Translations under genes and position numbers: made by a program
Shown: piece after piece, positions 24,409-32,896 of the stretch
Layout: each line of letters opens with the position of its first letter
Numbering within the stretch: position 1 is the stretch's first letter
Notes under the pieces: model-generated
Database searches by the model: none
What the model saw: only the letters and a program-made list of their open reading frames with translations
What the model was told of the DNA's origin: nothing
Origin: an uncultured Bacteroides sp.
GTDB lineage: Bacteria; Bacteroidota; Bacteroidia; Bacteroidales; UBA932
Direction of reading: 5' to 3'
Assembly (NCBI GenBank): GCA_900546925.1
Contig: UREV01000021.1
Coordinates: forward strand, 1 to 43,556
DNA: 43,556 bases

Positions 24409-25820
24409 AAAAAGAAAACATCGGATATGTAGTATTCCTCTCGGTTGTAGCTGCAATCGGAGGAATACTTTTCGGATATGATACAGCGGTAATCTCCGGC
24501 ACGACGTCGATCGTTTCGTCCCAATTCGGACTCGACACGATGCAGCTCGGCTGGTATGTCGGCTGTGCTCTAATCGGCTCCATCGCCGGAGTGGCTTCGG
24601 CAGGCGTCATCAGCGACCGTCTCGGCCGTAAGAAGGCTATGCTCTTCGCTGCATTCATGTTCAGCCTTTCGGCCATCGGTTGCGCCATCTGCAATTCTTT
24701 TACGGAACTTGTGATTTACCGTATCATAGGCGGCGTGGGTATCGGTGTGGTCTCTATCGTTTCTCCGATTTACATCTCGGAAATCGCTATGCCCGAAAGA
24801 CGCGGAACGCTCGTATCTCTTTATCAATTAGCGATTACCGTAGGCTTTTTGTTCGCGTATTTCATTAACTGGTGGATACTTTCTGTCGCTGAAACTGCCG
24901 CGGCTGATTCGGCTGCACGCTTCGTTTCCGACTTTATGAACAGAACTATTGTAGACGAATATTGGAGAGGAATGCTCGGCTCTGAGACGATTCCTGCCCT
25001 GCTGTTCTTCTTCATCATTTTCCTGATTCCGGAAAGCCCGCGCTGGCTCATCGTCCGCGGTGAAGGCGCGAAGGCTTCAGCTGTCCTCCGGAGGATCTAT
25101 CTCTCTGAGGATGAGGCTGCCCGCCAGAAATCGCTGACCGAGCAATCCATAAAGGGCGAGACCAAATCCGAGTGGCGCGCCCTGCTGTCGCCAGGAATCC
25201 TGAAAGCGGTTCTCATAGGCTCCGCCATCGCCATTTTAGGCCAGTTTATGGGGGTCAATGCCGTTTTGTATTATGGGCCTGAGATTTTCCAGAAGGCGGG
25301 TCTTGCATCCGGTGATGCTTTGTTCTCGCAAGTACTTGTGGGAGTGGTGAATATGTGCACGACTGTGATAGCGTTGCTGATTATCGACAAAGTCGGCAGA
25401 AAGAAGCTTGTCTATTGGGGTGTATCCGGAATGATCCTCTCGCTCCTCATGATAGGTTTCTATTTCATCTTCGCAGAACAGCTCGGAAGTATTTTTATGC
25501 TAGTGTTCTTCCTGTTCTACGTTTTCTGCTGTGCGATTTCCATCAGCGCAGTGGTCTTCGTTCTCCTCTCGGAGATGTATCCGAACAACGTAAGAGGTAT
25601 AGCGATGTCTATAGCCGGTCTTGCTCTCTGGATAGGAACCTACCTCGTAGGTCAGCTCACTCCATGGCTCCTTGCGAACGTTCCTCCATTCGCCCCGGCC
25701 GGCACCTTCTTCCTCTTCGCCCTGATGTGTATTCCTTACCTTCTGATTATGTGGAAGTTAGTCCCGGAAACCACAGGCAAATCCCTCGAAGAAATAGAAC
25801 GCTACTGGACGAAACAGTAA
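24405..25820 (+). CDS. MFS sugar transporter (SP family)
   Basis: The 471-residue protein has about 12 membrane helices and sugar-porter motifs: GYDTAVISG, DRLGRKKAM, PESPRWLI, QFMGVNAVLYYGP and PETTGKSLEEIERYW at the end. It resembles XylE/GalP-type proton symporters and would bring in the sugar handled by the epimerase. The start overlaps the DUF4434 stop by 4 nt (ATGA), so the two are coupled. One exact GGTCAATGCC lies in the VNA codons of the conserved QFMGVNA motif. Substrate is not predictable in detail. Confidence 0.9.
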   Translation: MKKENIGYVVFLSVVAAIGGILFGYDTAVISGTTSIVSSQFGLDTMQLGWYVGCALIGSIAGVASAGVISDRLGRKKAMLFAAFMFSLSAIGCAICNSFTELVIYRIIGGVGIGVVSIVSPIYISEIAMPERRGTLVSLYQLAITVGFLFAYFINWWILSVAETAAADSAARFVSDFMNRTIVDEYWRGMLGSETIPALLFFFIIFLIPESPRWLIVRGEGAKASAVLRRIYLSEDEAARQKSLTEQSIKGETKSEWRALLSPGILKAVLIGSAIAILGQFMGVNAVLYYGPEIFQKAGLASGDALFSQVLVGVVNMCTTVIALLIIDKVGRKKLVYWGVSGMILSLLMIGFYFIFAEQLGSIFMLVFFLFYVFCCAISISAVVFVLLSEMYPNNVRGIAMSIAGLALWIGTYLVGQLTPWLLANVPPFAPAGTFFLFALMCIPYLLIMWKLVPETTGKSLEEIERYWTKQ

Positions 25821-25852
25821 TCCGCACGATTTTAGTACACACAATAAAAATC

Positions 25853-25887
25853 AAATCCCTCCTAATCAATCGATTAGAAGGGATTTT
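25853..25887. terminator. Bidirectional terminator between the MFS gene and tRNA-Leu
   Basis: A 15-bp stem with one mismatch (AAATCCCTCCTAATC and GATTAGAAGGGATTT) and loop AATC ends in T-rich sequence on both strands. Confidence 0.8.
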
Positions 25888-25890
25888 CTG

Positions 25891-25976
25891 TGCCCAAAGC
25901 CGGGCTCGAACCGGCACGTCTTTTAAAGGACATTGGATTTTGAGTCCAACGCGTCTACCAATTCCGCCATTCGGGC
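25891..25976 (-). tRNA. tRNA-Leu(CAA)
   Basis: On the minus strand the acceptor GCCCGAA pairs with TTTGGGC, the anticodon arm TTGGA-CTCAAAA-TCCAA gives CAA, there is a long class II variable arm (around TGTCCTTTAAAAGACGT), and the T-arm is intact. CCA is not encoded. Confidence 0.94.
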
Positions 25977-25995
25977 AATTCTGGAATCGGAATGG

Positions 25996-26025
25996 CAAAG
26001 TTAGGACTTTTTGGTGAATTACCAA
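25996..26025 (-). promoter_or_regulatory. Promoter of tRNA-Leu
   Basis: On the minus strand TTG (26025-26023), 19 nt and TAACTTTG (26003-25996) give a full consensus match, starting 20 nt ahead of the mature tRNA. Confidence 0.85.
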
Positions 26026-26325
26026 ATTTTTTCAGAAGAAGATGCTCCTCTTTTCGCTTCTGTGGACCCTTTTTTGCTGTTGACGAGAAAAATGACTATA
26101 TTTACTCAAGTTTCGCAAGTGCGAAACACTGCTTATGGAGCCCGAGAGGGCGAAAGTAAGTCCCTTCCCCGAGGGGAGGGATTTAGGGTGAGGGTAACGT
26201 GCACGCAAAAAGTGCGTGGGGCTAAAGCCTTCGAACGAGTGATAACCCTCAAATAAGCGTTTGTGCTCAGCAAGTTTGACAACTTGCGAAACTTGACTAA
26301 ATTTATGAGTTAATTATAACTTATC
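26026..26325. repeat. Repeat-rich spacer upstream of queD
   Basis: No convincing gene is present. CTCAAGTTTCGCAAGTGC at 26105-26122 recurs in reverse at 42910-42927, and a 15-nt version lies at 26282-26296. GTTTCGCA/TGCGAAAC forms a hairpin at 26110-26127. Four G-tracts between 26173 and 26194 fit a G-quadruplex. TGACGAGAAAAA (26081-26092) recurs at 26676-26687 beyond queD. Confidence 0.65.
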
Positions 26326-26655
26326 ATGTACTACGTTAGCAAAAGATTCGAAGTTTCCGCCGCACACTATGTGACGACTGAACGGCGTACTAAATGTGAA
26401 GCCCTTCATGGACATAACTGGATAGTGATAGTCCACTGCAAATCAGAAACCCTGGATGAAGACGGAATGGTCACCGATTTTACCGTGATAAAACAGAACA
26501 TCATGTCTAAAATAGACCACAAGAACCTGAACGAAGTTCTCCCGTTCAGCCCTACTGCTGAAAACCTTGCTAAATGGATGTGCGACGTGACCCCTAACTG
26601 TTATAAAGTCGAGATATGGGAATCGGAGAATAATAAAGCAGTATATGAGAAATAA
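26326..26655 (+). CDS. queD: 6-pyruvoyl-tetrahydropterin synthase family protein (QueD-like)
   Basis: The 109-residue protein has the zinc-binding histidines His14 (SAAHYV), His28 and His30 (LHGHN) and the catalytic Cys24. The C-terminal VEIWESENN includes the conserved pterin-binding Glu. QueD converts dihydroneopterin triphosphate to 6-carboxytetrahydropterin, the first committed step to queuosine. The protein is slightly shorter than typical (about 115-120). No other queuosine gene is nearby. A folate or biopterin role is less likely in this phylum. Confidence 0.88.
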   Translation: MYYVSKRFEVSAAHYVTTERRTKCEALHGHNWIVIVHCKSETLDEDGMVTDFTVIKQNIMSKIDHKNLNEVLPFSPTAENLAKWMCDVTPNCYKVEIWESENNKAVYEK

Positions 26656-26659
26656 TTAG

Positions 26660-26667
26660 TAAATTTG
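26660..26667 (+). promoter_or_regulatory. -7 box for the NagB/PIG-L gene
   Basis: TAAATTTG matches TAnnTTTG just after the queD stop, leaving a leader of about 50 nt. No TTG is found at the usual distance. Confidence 0.5.
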
Positions 26668-26723
26668 TAGTTTACTGACGAGAAAAACCAAACTACTTGA
26701 GTAACATATAAAACACGCCATAT

Positions 26724-28646
26724 ATGAAACACTTTACATTGCCTAAGGAAGGCGGACTCATCGAGAAAGATATTCCTGCTGATATTCTCCACAGTTATGA
26801 GAAAATCAGAACAGAAATCTATGAGCAGTCTTCCGTAGCCAGCGACAAAATCGCTGATATTATTGTAAACGCAATAAACTCATGCAAAGATAGAAACTTC
26901 AAGCTCGGCCTTACGACCGGAAAGACACCGGCATCCCTCTATGCGCGCCTCACACAGCTGTATAAAGAAGGCAAGGTATCTTTCAAAAACGTGGAAGTAT
27001 TCTCTATCGATGAATATTATCCATACGGCAGGAAAGCGCCTCAGAGCCGTAACCAGATTCTCCACACTTCTTTGCTGAACGCAGTAGACATCAAGGAAGA
27101 AAACATACACATTCCGGACGGCAGCATTGCCCCGGAAAAAGTATCTGAATATTGCGCGGAATTCGACAAACTCGCGCGCGGACTCGACCTTCTCGTGATC
27201 GGTATGGGCGAGCATGGTCAGGTGGGATTCAACGAGGCCGGCTCATCACCATCCAGCCGCACCCGCACCGTCCTCCTTTCATACCAGTCCCGCAAGCGCC
27301 AGGGCAAGAACTTCAACGGCGACTTCAAGCACACCCCTTCGGAGGCTATCACCCTCGGACTCGACACCATGCACAGCGCCAAGAAGATCATCCTTATGGC
27401 TTGGGGTGAGGATAAGGCCAATGCCGTTAAAAACGTGGTGGAGAACGCTGCCGACCTGAACTATCCGGCATCATTCCTCCAGACTCATCCGGATATCACA
27501 TGCTATGTGGACGAGACAGCTGCATCACTTATGACAAGGGTTGTATCTCCTTGGCTCGTAGGACCTTGCGACTGGACTCGCAAATTCATCAGAAAAGCAG
27601 TTGTATGGCTCTGCCAGGAAGTGCACAAGCCTATTCTCAAGCTTACACTTAATGACTACTTGGAACATTCACTCGGTGAACTCATCGACAAGTTCGGTCC
27701 TTATGACAAGATTAACATCGAGGTATTCAACGACCTTCAGCATACCATTACCGGTTGGCCTGGCGGAAAACCTAATGCAGATGATAGCCAGAGACCTGTA
27801 CCGGCATTGCCATTCCCTAAGACAGTCCTCATCTTCTCTCCACATCCTGACGATGATGTGATTTCCATGGGTGGAACCTTCATTCGTCTTGTGCATCAGG
27901 GACATAACGTTCATGTTGCTTACGAGACATCCGGAGACCTTGCCGTTCATGATGACGTGGTTCTTCAGCACATGGACGCTGCACACCAGCTCGGTTTTGC
28001 AGACGAATTCGACAGAATAAAAGCCATCATTGACTCGAAAAAACCTGGTGAGCCTGAGCCGAAAGAACTCCTGGCCATCAAGGGCGCGATCCGTCGAAGC
28101 GAGGCTCGCGGCGCGGACAGATCCTTCGGATTGAATGATAAGACCAATGTCCATTTCCTCAATTTGCCTTTCTATGAGTCAGGCGGCGTGAAGAAACTTC
28201 CTCGTACTCAGGCAGATCTGGACATCATCAAGGACTTGCTCAAGAAACTGCGTCCTGATCAGGTGTTCATGGCAGGAGACCTTGCTGACCCTCATGGAAC
28301 ACATAGAGTTTGTACTGAGGCAGCGCTTGAGGCTCTCGAACAGCTCAGAGAAGAGGGAGAGACATGGATCGAGAATACTCACGTATGGCTTTACCGTGGT
28401 GCTTGGATGGAGTGGGAACTTGGCCGCGTAGATATGGCAGTCCCTCTTAGCCCGGACGAGGTAGTAGAGAAACGTCACGCCATCTTCCGTCACTTGTCCC
28501 AGAAGGATATCGTGCCGTTCCCTGGTGACGACCCGAGAGAGTTCTGGCAGAGAGCTGAAGACAGAACCCAGAATACAGCACGTCTTTATGATGAGCTGGG
28601 AATGGCTGAGTATCAGGCTATTGAAGTATTCCTTAAATTGTACTAA
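26724..28646 (+). CDS. NagB-like sugar isomerase/deaminase fused to a PIG-L deacetylase domain
   Basis: The 640-residue protein joins a glucosamine-6-phosphate deaminase-like domain (residues 30-270: GLTTGKTPA, FSIDEYYP with Asp96, GMGEHGQVGFNEAG) to a PIG-L/LmbE domain with the zinc motif SPHPDDD at residues 372-378 and GDLADPHGTHR. Such fusions are well known in Bacteroidota. The first domain's DGH motif is altered (EHGQVG for DGHIA), which may change its reaction. The second would deacetylate an N-acetylglucosamine-type group, so the protein could perform deacetylation and deamination in sequence. It forms an operon with the separate NagB downstream. Confidence 0.9.
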   Translation: MKHFTLPKEGGLIEKDIPADILHSYEKIRTEIYEQSSVASDKIADIIVNAINSCKDRNFKLGLTTGKTPASLYARLTQLYKEGKVSFKNVEVFSIDEYYPYGRKAPQSRNQILHTSLLNAVDIKEENIHIPDGSIAPEKVSEYCAEFDKLARGLDLLVIGMGEHGQVGFNEAGSSPSSRTRTVLLSYQSRKRQGKNFNGDFKHTPSEAITLGLDTMHSAKKIILMAWGEDKANAVKNVVENAADLNYPASFLQTHPDITCYVDETAASLMTRVVSPWLVGPCDWTRKFIRKAVVWLCQEVHKPILKLTLNDYLEHSLGELIDKFGPYDKINIEVFNDLQHTITGWPGGKPNADDSQRPVPALPFPKTVLIFSPHPDDDVISMGGTFIRLVHQGHNVHVAYETSGDLAVHDDVVLQHMDAAHQLGFADEFDRIKAIIDSKKPGEPEPKELLAIKGAIRRSEARGADRSFGLNDKTNVHFLNLPFYESGGVKKLPRTQADLDIIKDLLKKLRPDQVFMAGDLADPHGTHRVCTEAALEALEQLREEGETWIENTHVWLYRGAWMEWELGRVDMAVPLSPDEVVEKRHAIFRHLSQKDIVPFPGDDPREFWQRAEDRTQNTARLYDELGMAEYQAIEVFLKLY

Positions 28647-28655
28647 CAAAGTTGA

Positions 28656-28670
28656 GGCCCGGAAACGGGC
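28656..28670 (+). other. GNRA-tetraloop hairpin between the two NagB genes
   Basis: GCCCG-GAAA-CGGGC lies in the 47-nt gap between the genes. There is no T-run, so it is more likely an mRNA processing or stability element than a terminator. Confidence 0.4.
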
Positions 28671-28693
28671 TTCATCAAATAATACTAATTATT

Positions 28694-29488
28694 ATGAAAG
28701 TCATTATCAGAGAAGATGTAAGCAAGAGCTCTATCTGGGCTGCACATTACATTGCCAAGAAGATCAACGAGAAGGCTGCCGTTACTGACAAGCCATTTGT
28801 AATCGGTCTTTGCACAGGTTCTACACCTATCGAGACTTACGCCGAACTTATCAGAATGGTAAAAGCCGGTGAAGTTTCTTTCAAGAATGTCATTTCTTTC
28901 AACATGGATGAGTATGTAGGACTTCCTGAGGAGCATCCTGAGAGCTACCACTCTTTCATGCACAAATATCTCTTCGACCATATCGATGAGCCGGCAGAAA
29001 ACATCCATATTTTGAATGGCAATGCACCTGACCTCAAGGCAGAGTGCGAGAATTATGAGAAAGCCATTGTTGAGGCTGGCGGTATCGATTTGTTCCTGGG
29101 CGGAATCGGTGAGGACGGCCATATCGCATTCAACGAGCCATTCTCTTCTCTCGTATCCAGAACCAGAGTCATGACACTTACTTATGATACAAGAGTTGTG
29201 AACTCCCGTTTCTTCGAGAACGACGTGAACAAAGTTCCTAAGCAGGCTCTCTCAGTAGGAGTTGCTACTGTAATGGGTGCTAAAGAAGTAGTTATCCTCG
29301 CATTCGGCAGCAAGAAAGCTCGTGCAGTGAAAGATTCTGTAGAAGGACCTCTTACACACTATTGCACACTTTCATGCCTCCAGAATCACCCATGCGGTAT
29401 CGTAGTTTGCGATGACCTCGCTGCAGGTGAGTTGAAGGTTAACTCTTACAGATATTTCAAAGCTGTAGAAGAGGCTGAGTCTATGTAA
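28694..29488 (+). CDS. nagB: Glucosamine-6-phosphate deaminase
   Basis: From Met 28694 the protein has 264 residues, the normal NagB length. It carries LCTGSTP, SFNMDEYVGL with the catalytic Asp, and GGIGEDGHIAFNEP, all canonical. The frame is open further upstream to a TTG at 28652, but that adds a run outside the family. It converts GlcN-6-P to fructose-6-P and ammonia. Having a complete NagB next to the fused NagB-like protein suggests that the two act on different or successive substrates in amino-sugar use. Confidence 0.95.
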   Translation: MKVIIREDVSKSSIWAAHYIAKKINEKAAVTDKPFVIGLCTGSTPIETYAELIRMVKAGEVSFKNVISFNMDEYVGLPEEHPESYHSFMHKYLFDHIDEPAENIHILNGNAPDLKAECENYEKAIVEAGGIDLFLGGIGEDGHIAFNEPFSSLVSRTRVMTLTYDTRVVNSRFFENDVNKVPKQALSVGVATVMGAKEVVILAFGSKKARAVKDSVEGPLTHYCTLSCLQNHPCGIVVCDDLAAGELKVNSYRYFKAVEEAESM

Positions 29489-29509
29489 TATTCTCGACTC
29501 TTTTCGATC

Positions 29510-29560
29510 AAATAAGGAGATGTCCGCCAGCCCCTGTGACTACGGACATCTCCTTATTTT
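29510..29560. terminator. Bidirectional terminator between nagB and the ComM-like gene
   Basis: A 16-17 bp perfect stem (29510-29526 with 29543-29559) and a 16-base loop run into T-rich sequence after nagB and, on the opposite strand, TTATTT after the convergent gene. It overlaps the 3' end of the minus-strand gene. Confidence 0.85.
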
Positions 29561-31167
29561 TACATCATCATATTCATCCTGTCGAGAAATCTATACCCGA
29601 CAGCTTCCATGATATGGCGAGGTTGGATATGTGGCCATGAGCAGTCATTTGCCAACTGCTCCTGGATATATTCTTCGTAGGAACCCTGCTTCTCACAAAT
29701 CTCTCTGGCGACCTCCAAATCAGCAATAGTCCGTGAAAGTTTCAATATCCTGGTAAATGCCCTTGCCGATAATCCTAATCTGTTCGCCAGTTCCTCTATC
29801 AGAACCTTGCATTCGTCAGTCAGATTACAAAACCTATCCGTCATCTCCCCTGACATCTCGGCATTGACATGAATACTGCACCCCGCGAAGCGACAGGCCT
29901 GAATCTCTCTGGCGACACGGACCCTTGCGGCTATTGCGGAACTCGTTTCCGCGCGCTGCTTGTGGACAAGCTTAGATGGTGGTACTGGATTGACAGTCAG
30001 CTGAATATCTATTCTGTCCATTATAGGCCCCGATAGCCTGGAAATATAACTCTGCCGCTGAGCAGGAGTGCATGAACATCGTCCCCTAATGCCGAAATAT
30101 CCGCATGGACAAGGGTTCGAAGCCGCTACGAGCATAAATGACGCAGGATAATCCACCTTCGACCTGAGCCGTGAAATAGTCACCTTCCTGTCTTCCAATG
30201 GACTTCTCAATGCCTCCATTACGCTTTTCGGAAGCAACGACATCTCATCCAGAAAAAGTATTCCATTTTCTGCGAGCGAAACCTCTCCCGGCAGTATATT
30301 GTCCCCATTTCCGCCGCCGATAATTGCTGCCAGAGATGCACTGTAATGCGGAGCCCTAAAAGGCCGTTCCCGGATAAGTCCTCGTGATGTATGATGCTGA
30401 CCTGCAACTGAATATATCTTACTCGTCTCTATCGCTTCCTCCGTCGTCATCTGCGGCATTATGCCGATCATTGCCTTCGCCATGGACGTCTTTCCGGAGC
30501 CCGGGCTACCGATCATTATCGCATTATGCCCCCCAGCCGCAGCGATCTCCAGTCCGCGCTTCGCCTCTTCCTGTCCCACGATATCCGCGAAATCCATATA
30601 ACTGTACTGGACCTTTTCGTCGTTAGTAACCGGCTTAGTCAGAAGGTCTTCCGCATTGTCAGGATCCTCGAGCACTCTCAGCACGTCTGTCAATGTGCTG
30701 ACACCGAACACTTTAATTCCCTGCAGCTCCGACGCCTCCATCGCCGACTCTTTTGGCAGAATACACCCGTCCAGCCCCATCTTCGCCGAAAACTCCGCAA
30801 TCGGAATCGCCCCAGCGACCGGTCTGACTGACGCATCCAACCCGAGTTCTCCCATAATAATGTATCGGGTCAATGCCGGCAGATTCCTTTGCCCTGACGC
30901 TGCGATGATACCCAATGCTATGGGCAGATCATATCCGCTGCCGTTTTTATGCATATCCGCAGGTGCCAGATTTATCACAATCTTTTTACCCGGGATATGA
31001 AATCCCAAACTCTGGAGAGCAGTCATTATCCTGAGCAGACTCTCCTTCACAGCTATATCAGCCAGCCCTACCAGATGAATTCCGATACCTGAGTTTATAT
31101 CCACCTCTACATTTACAGGCACGGCCTGTATGCCTATGCATTTCGCACAATAAATATTAATCAGCAT
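29560..31167 (-). CDS. comM: YifB family Mg-chelatase-like AAA ATPase (ComM homologue)
   Basis: The 535-residue protein has an N-terminal Lon-like ChlI domain (VNVEVDINSGIGIHLVGLAD), the AAA core with Walker A GSPGSGKTSMAKA, Walker B GILFLDEM, and the C-terminal Mg-chelatase region with cysteines (NPCPCGYFGIRGRCSCTPAQ, part quoted). In Vibrio and Haemophilus, ComM is a hexameric helicase that promotes branch migration during natural transformation. The family is widespread and does not prove competence. The gene contains one exact GGTCAATGCC. Confidence 0.92.
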   Translation of the reverse strand: MLINIYCAKCIGIQAVPVNVEVDINSGIGIHLVGLADIAVKESLLRIMTALQSLGFHIPGKKIVINLAPADMHKNGSGYDLPIALGIIAASGQRNLPALTRYIIMGELGLDASVRPVAGAIPIAEFSAKMGLDGCILPKESAMEASELQGIKVFGVSTLTDVLRVLEDPDNAEDLLTKPVTNDEKVQYSYMDFADIVGQEEAKRGLEIAAAGGHNAIMIGSPGSGKTSMAKAMIGIMPQMTTEEAIETSKIYSVAGQHHTSRGLIRERPFRAPHYSASLAAIIGGGNGDNILPGEVSLAENGILFLDEMSLLPKSVMEALRSPLEDRKVTISRLRSKVDYPASFMLVAASNPCPCGYFGIRGRCSCTPAQRQSYISRLSGPIMDRIDIQLTVNPVPPSKLVHKQRAETSSAIAARVRVAREIQACRFAGCSIHVNAEMSGEMTDRFCNLTDECKVLIEELANRLGLSARAFTRILKLSRTIADLEVAREICEKQGSYEEYIQEQLANDCSWPHIQPRHIMEAVGYRFLDRMNMMM

Positions 31168-31188
31168 GTTCGTGATTTTTTCCGAAAG

Positions 31189-31218
31189 TTCGCTGAAATT
31201 ACTGGTGGTCTATATTTG
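31189..31218 (+). promoter_or_regulatory. Promoter of mlaE-mlaF
   Basis: TATATTTG at 31211-31218 is preceded at 19 nt by TTC, one base off the TTG element. It lies 60 nt ahead of mlaE and faces away from the ComM-like gene. Confidence 0.55.
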
Positions 31219-31278
31219 AAACATAAAAATGTGGCTTAAATTCCCTATATGTGGAAAAATTCTTAACTTCGCTGCTGT

Positions 31279-32025
31279 ATGAGAGCGAATTTTTTCAAAT
31301 CGATAGGCAACTATGCCATATTTCTCCGGCAAGTTTTCAGAAAACCGGAGAATAAACGTATGCTGAAAAAACAGTTTGTAATCGAAATCGACAGACTTAT
31401 CATGTCATCCATAGTCATAACAGGCGTCATCTCACTCTTCATGGGAGGCGTCCTCGTGATACAAACAGCATCCAATATGTCTAACCCTCTGTTGGACAAG
31501 ATGCTCATCGGCTATATGACCAGAGAGAGTATGATTCTGGAATTCAGTTCGACTATGGTAGCATTGATCCTGGCCGGAAAAATGGGGTCGAGCATCGCTT
31601 CGGAGATAGGCACCATGCGCATATCACAGCAGTTGGACGCCATCGATATGATGGGAATAAACAGCGCGTCGTTCGTTGCCAGACCTAAAATATTGGCAGC
31701 CACTGTAACAAGTCCGCTGCTTACTATATTGAGTATCGTCTTGGGACTTGTCGGAGGCGGTCTTATTACCTGGCTCACAGGAATGATACCTCTTGTCAAG
31801 TATTTGACCGGTCTCAGATTTGCGTTCAATGCATATTATGTCTTGTACAGTTGTGTGAAAACGGCAGTATTCTGCTTTATAATCACCTCAGTATCAGCAT
31901 ATCATGGATTCAATGCGAAAAATGGTTCTCTCGGAGTGGGACGTTCCAGCACAAAGGCCATCGTGACATCCAGTATCCTGATACTTGTGGCAGACCTGCT
32001 CCTGACCCAGCTCCTGTTATATTAA
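31279..32025 (+). CDS. mlaE: MlaE-like ABC permease
   Basis: The 248-residue protein matches the MlaE/YrbE permease family: five or six membrane helices and the family hallmark EIGTMRISQQLDAIDMMG, in which EIGTM and QxDA are typical coupling-loop residues. It would form the inner-membrane part of a phospholipid or lipid transport system that keeps outer-membrane asymmetry. The ATPase gene follows after 12 nt. The substrate-binding MlaD gene that commonly completes this set is not present; a terminator follows mlaF. Confidence 0.9.
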   Translation: MRANFFKSIGNYAIFLRQVFRKPENKRMLKKQFVIEIDRLIMSSIVITGVISLFMGGVLVIQTASNMSNPLLDKMLIGYMTRESMILEFSSTMVALILAGKMGSSIASEIGTMRISQQLDAIDMMGINSASFVARPKILAATVTSPLLTILSIVLGLVGGGLITWLTGMIPLVKYLTGLRFAFNAYYVLYSCVKTAVFCFIITSVSAYHGFNAKNGSLGVGRSSTKAIVTSSILILVADLLLTQLLLY

Positions 32026-32037
32026 AAGCCGTTTGAG

Positions 32038-32808
32038 ATGATTACAGTAAAGAACCTTACGAAAAGCTTTGAAGGCAAACAAGTTCTGAAAGATGTGTCC
32101 ATGTCTTTCAGAGAAGGCGAGTGTAACATGCTCATCGGTGCCAGCGGTTCCGGAAAAACGGTACTGCTCAGTCTGTTGACGGGTCTCGCGGAACCTGATT
32201 CAGGAGAGATATGGTATGATAATGAGGAGTTTATACGCATGTCCCCTCTGGAAAAGAAACTTCTTCACCAGAAAATCGGCATTCTGTTCCAGGGAAGCGC
32301 GTTGTTTGATTTCCGTACTGTTCTCGGGAATATCATGTTCCCGATGGACTTCCTCACCGACTGGTCGGAGTCCGAAAAAAAGGAAAGAGCAAGATACCTT
32401 TTGGATAAGGTCAATGTAAAAGATTCTGAAGACAAGTATCCTGATGAATTGTCCGGAGGTATGCAGAAGCGTGTAGGTATCGCAAGAGCCATCGCCCTGA
32501 ATCCGTCCTATCTGTTCTGTGACGAACCGAACTCGGGACTTGATCCTGAAACAGCCATTGTGATAGATAAGCTCATCAGCTCTATTACCAAGGAGTTCGG
32601 AATCACTACGGTGATGAATACACATGACCTTAATTCCATCTTGGAAATCGGTGACAATATAGGATATCTATATAAAGGTACCATCTTATGGGAAGGAGAC
32701 AGGCATTCGATAATGAATTCCGGCTGTGAACAACTCGAAGAGTTCCTTTGTTCTAACATGTTGGCTCGTAGCATTATACAACAGAACAAGAAAAAAGTGG
32801 ACATTTAA
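32038..32808 (+). CDS. mlaF: MlaF-like ABC ATPase
   Basis: The 256-residue protein has Walker A GASGSGKTV, signature LSGGMQKRVGIARAI, Walker B YLFCDEPNSGLDP and a switch His in NTHDLNS. LSGGMQKRV is typical of the MlaF subgroup. It powers the permease encoded just upstream. Start at 32038 gives MITVKNLTKSFEGK, a normal N-terminus. The C-terminal extension past the switch (about 40 residues) is usual for MlaF. Confidence 0.9.
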   Translation: MITVKNLTKSFEGKQVLKDVSMSFREGECNMLIGASGSGKTVLLSLLTGLAEPDSGEIWYDNEEFIRMSPLEKKLLHQKIGILFQGSALFDFRTVLGNIMFPMDFLTDWSESEKKERARYLLDKVNVKDSEDKYPDELSGGMQKRVGIARAIALNPSYLFCDEPNSGLDPETAIVIDKLISSITKEFGITTVMNTHDLNSILEIGDNIGYLYKGTILWEGDRHSIMNSGCEQLEEFLCSNMLARSIIQQNKKKVDI

Positions 32809-32834
32809 GAAACGTAAAAATGTGGTATAAATGC

Positions 32835-32871
32835 ACCAGGCTTGGCGAAATTTTTTGCAGCCTGGTTTTTT
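32835..32871 (+). terminator. Terminator after mlaF
   Basis: ACCAGGCT (32835-32842) pairs with AGCCTGGT (32859-32866), followed by T5-6. Its position inside the open upstream part of the next frame argues that the next gene starts at 32897. Confidence 0.8.
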
Positions 32872-32896
32872 CTTGCGTACTTGCCGAAAAAAGTCT

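Noticed and set aside
26105..26296. CRISPR array
   Set aside because: Repeats are few, unevenly spaced and inverted relative to each other, and no cas gene is present.
29510..29560. Inverted repeat as a mobile-element end
   Set aside because: Its place between convergent genes and the T-rich flanks explain it as a bidirectional terminator.
32831..32896. Upstream extension of the lipoprotein gene
   Set aside because: The extension contains a rho-independent terminator, and the signal peptide with lipobox begins at 32897.
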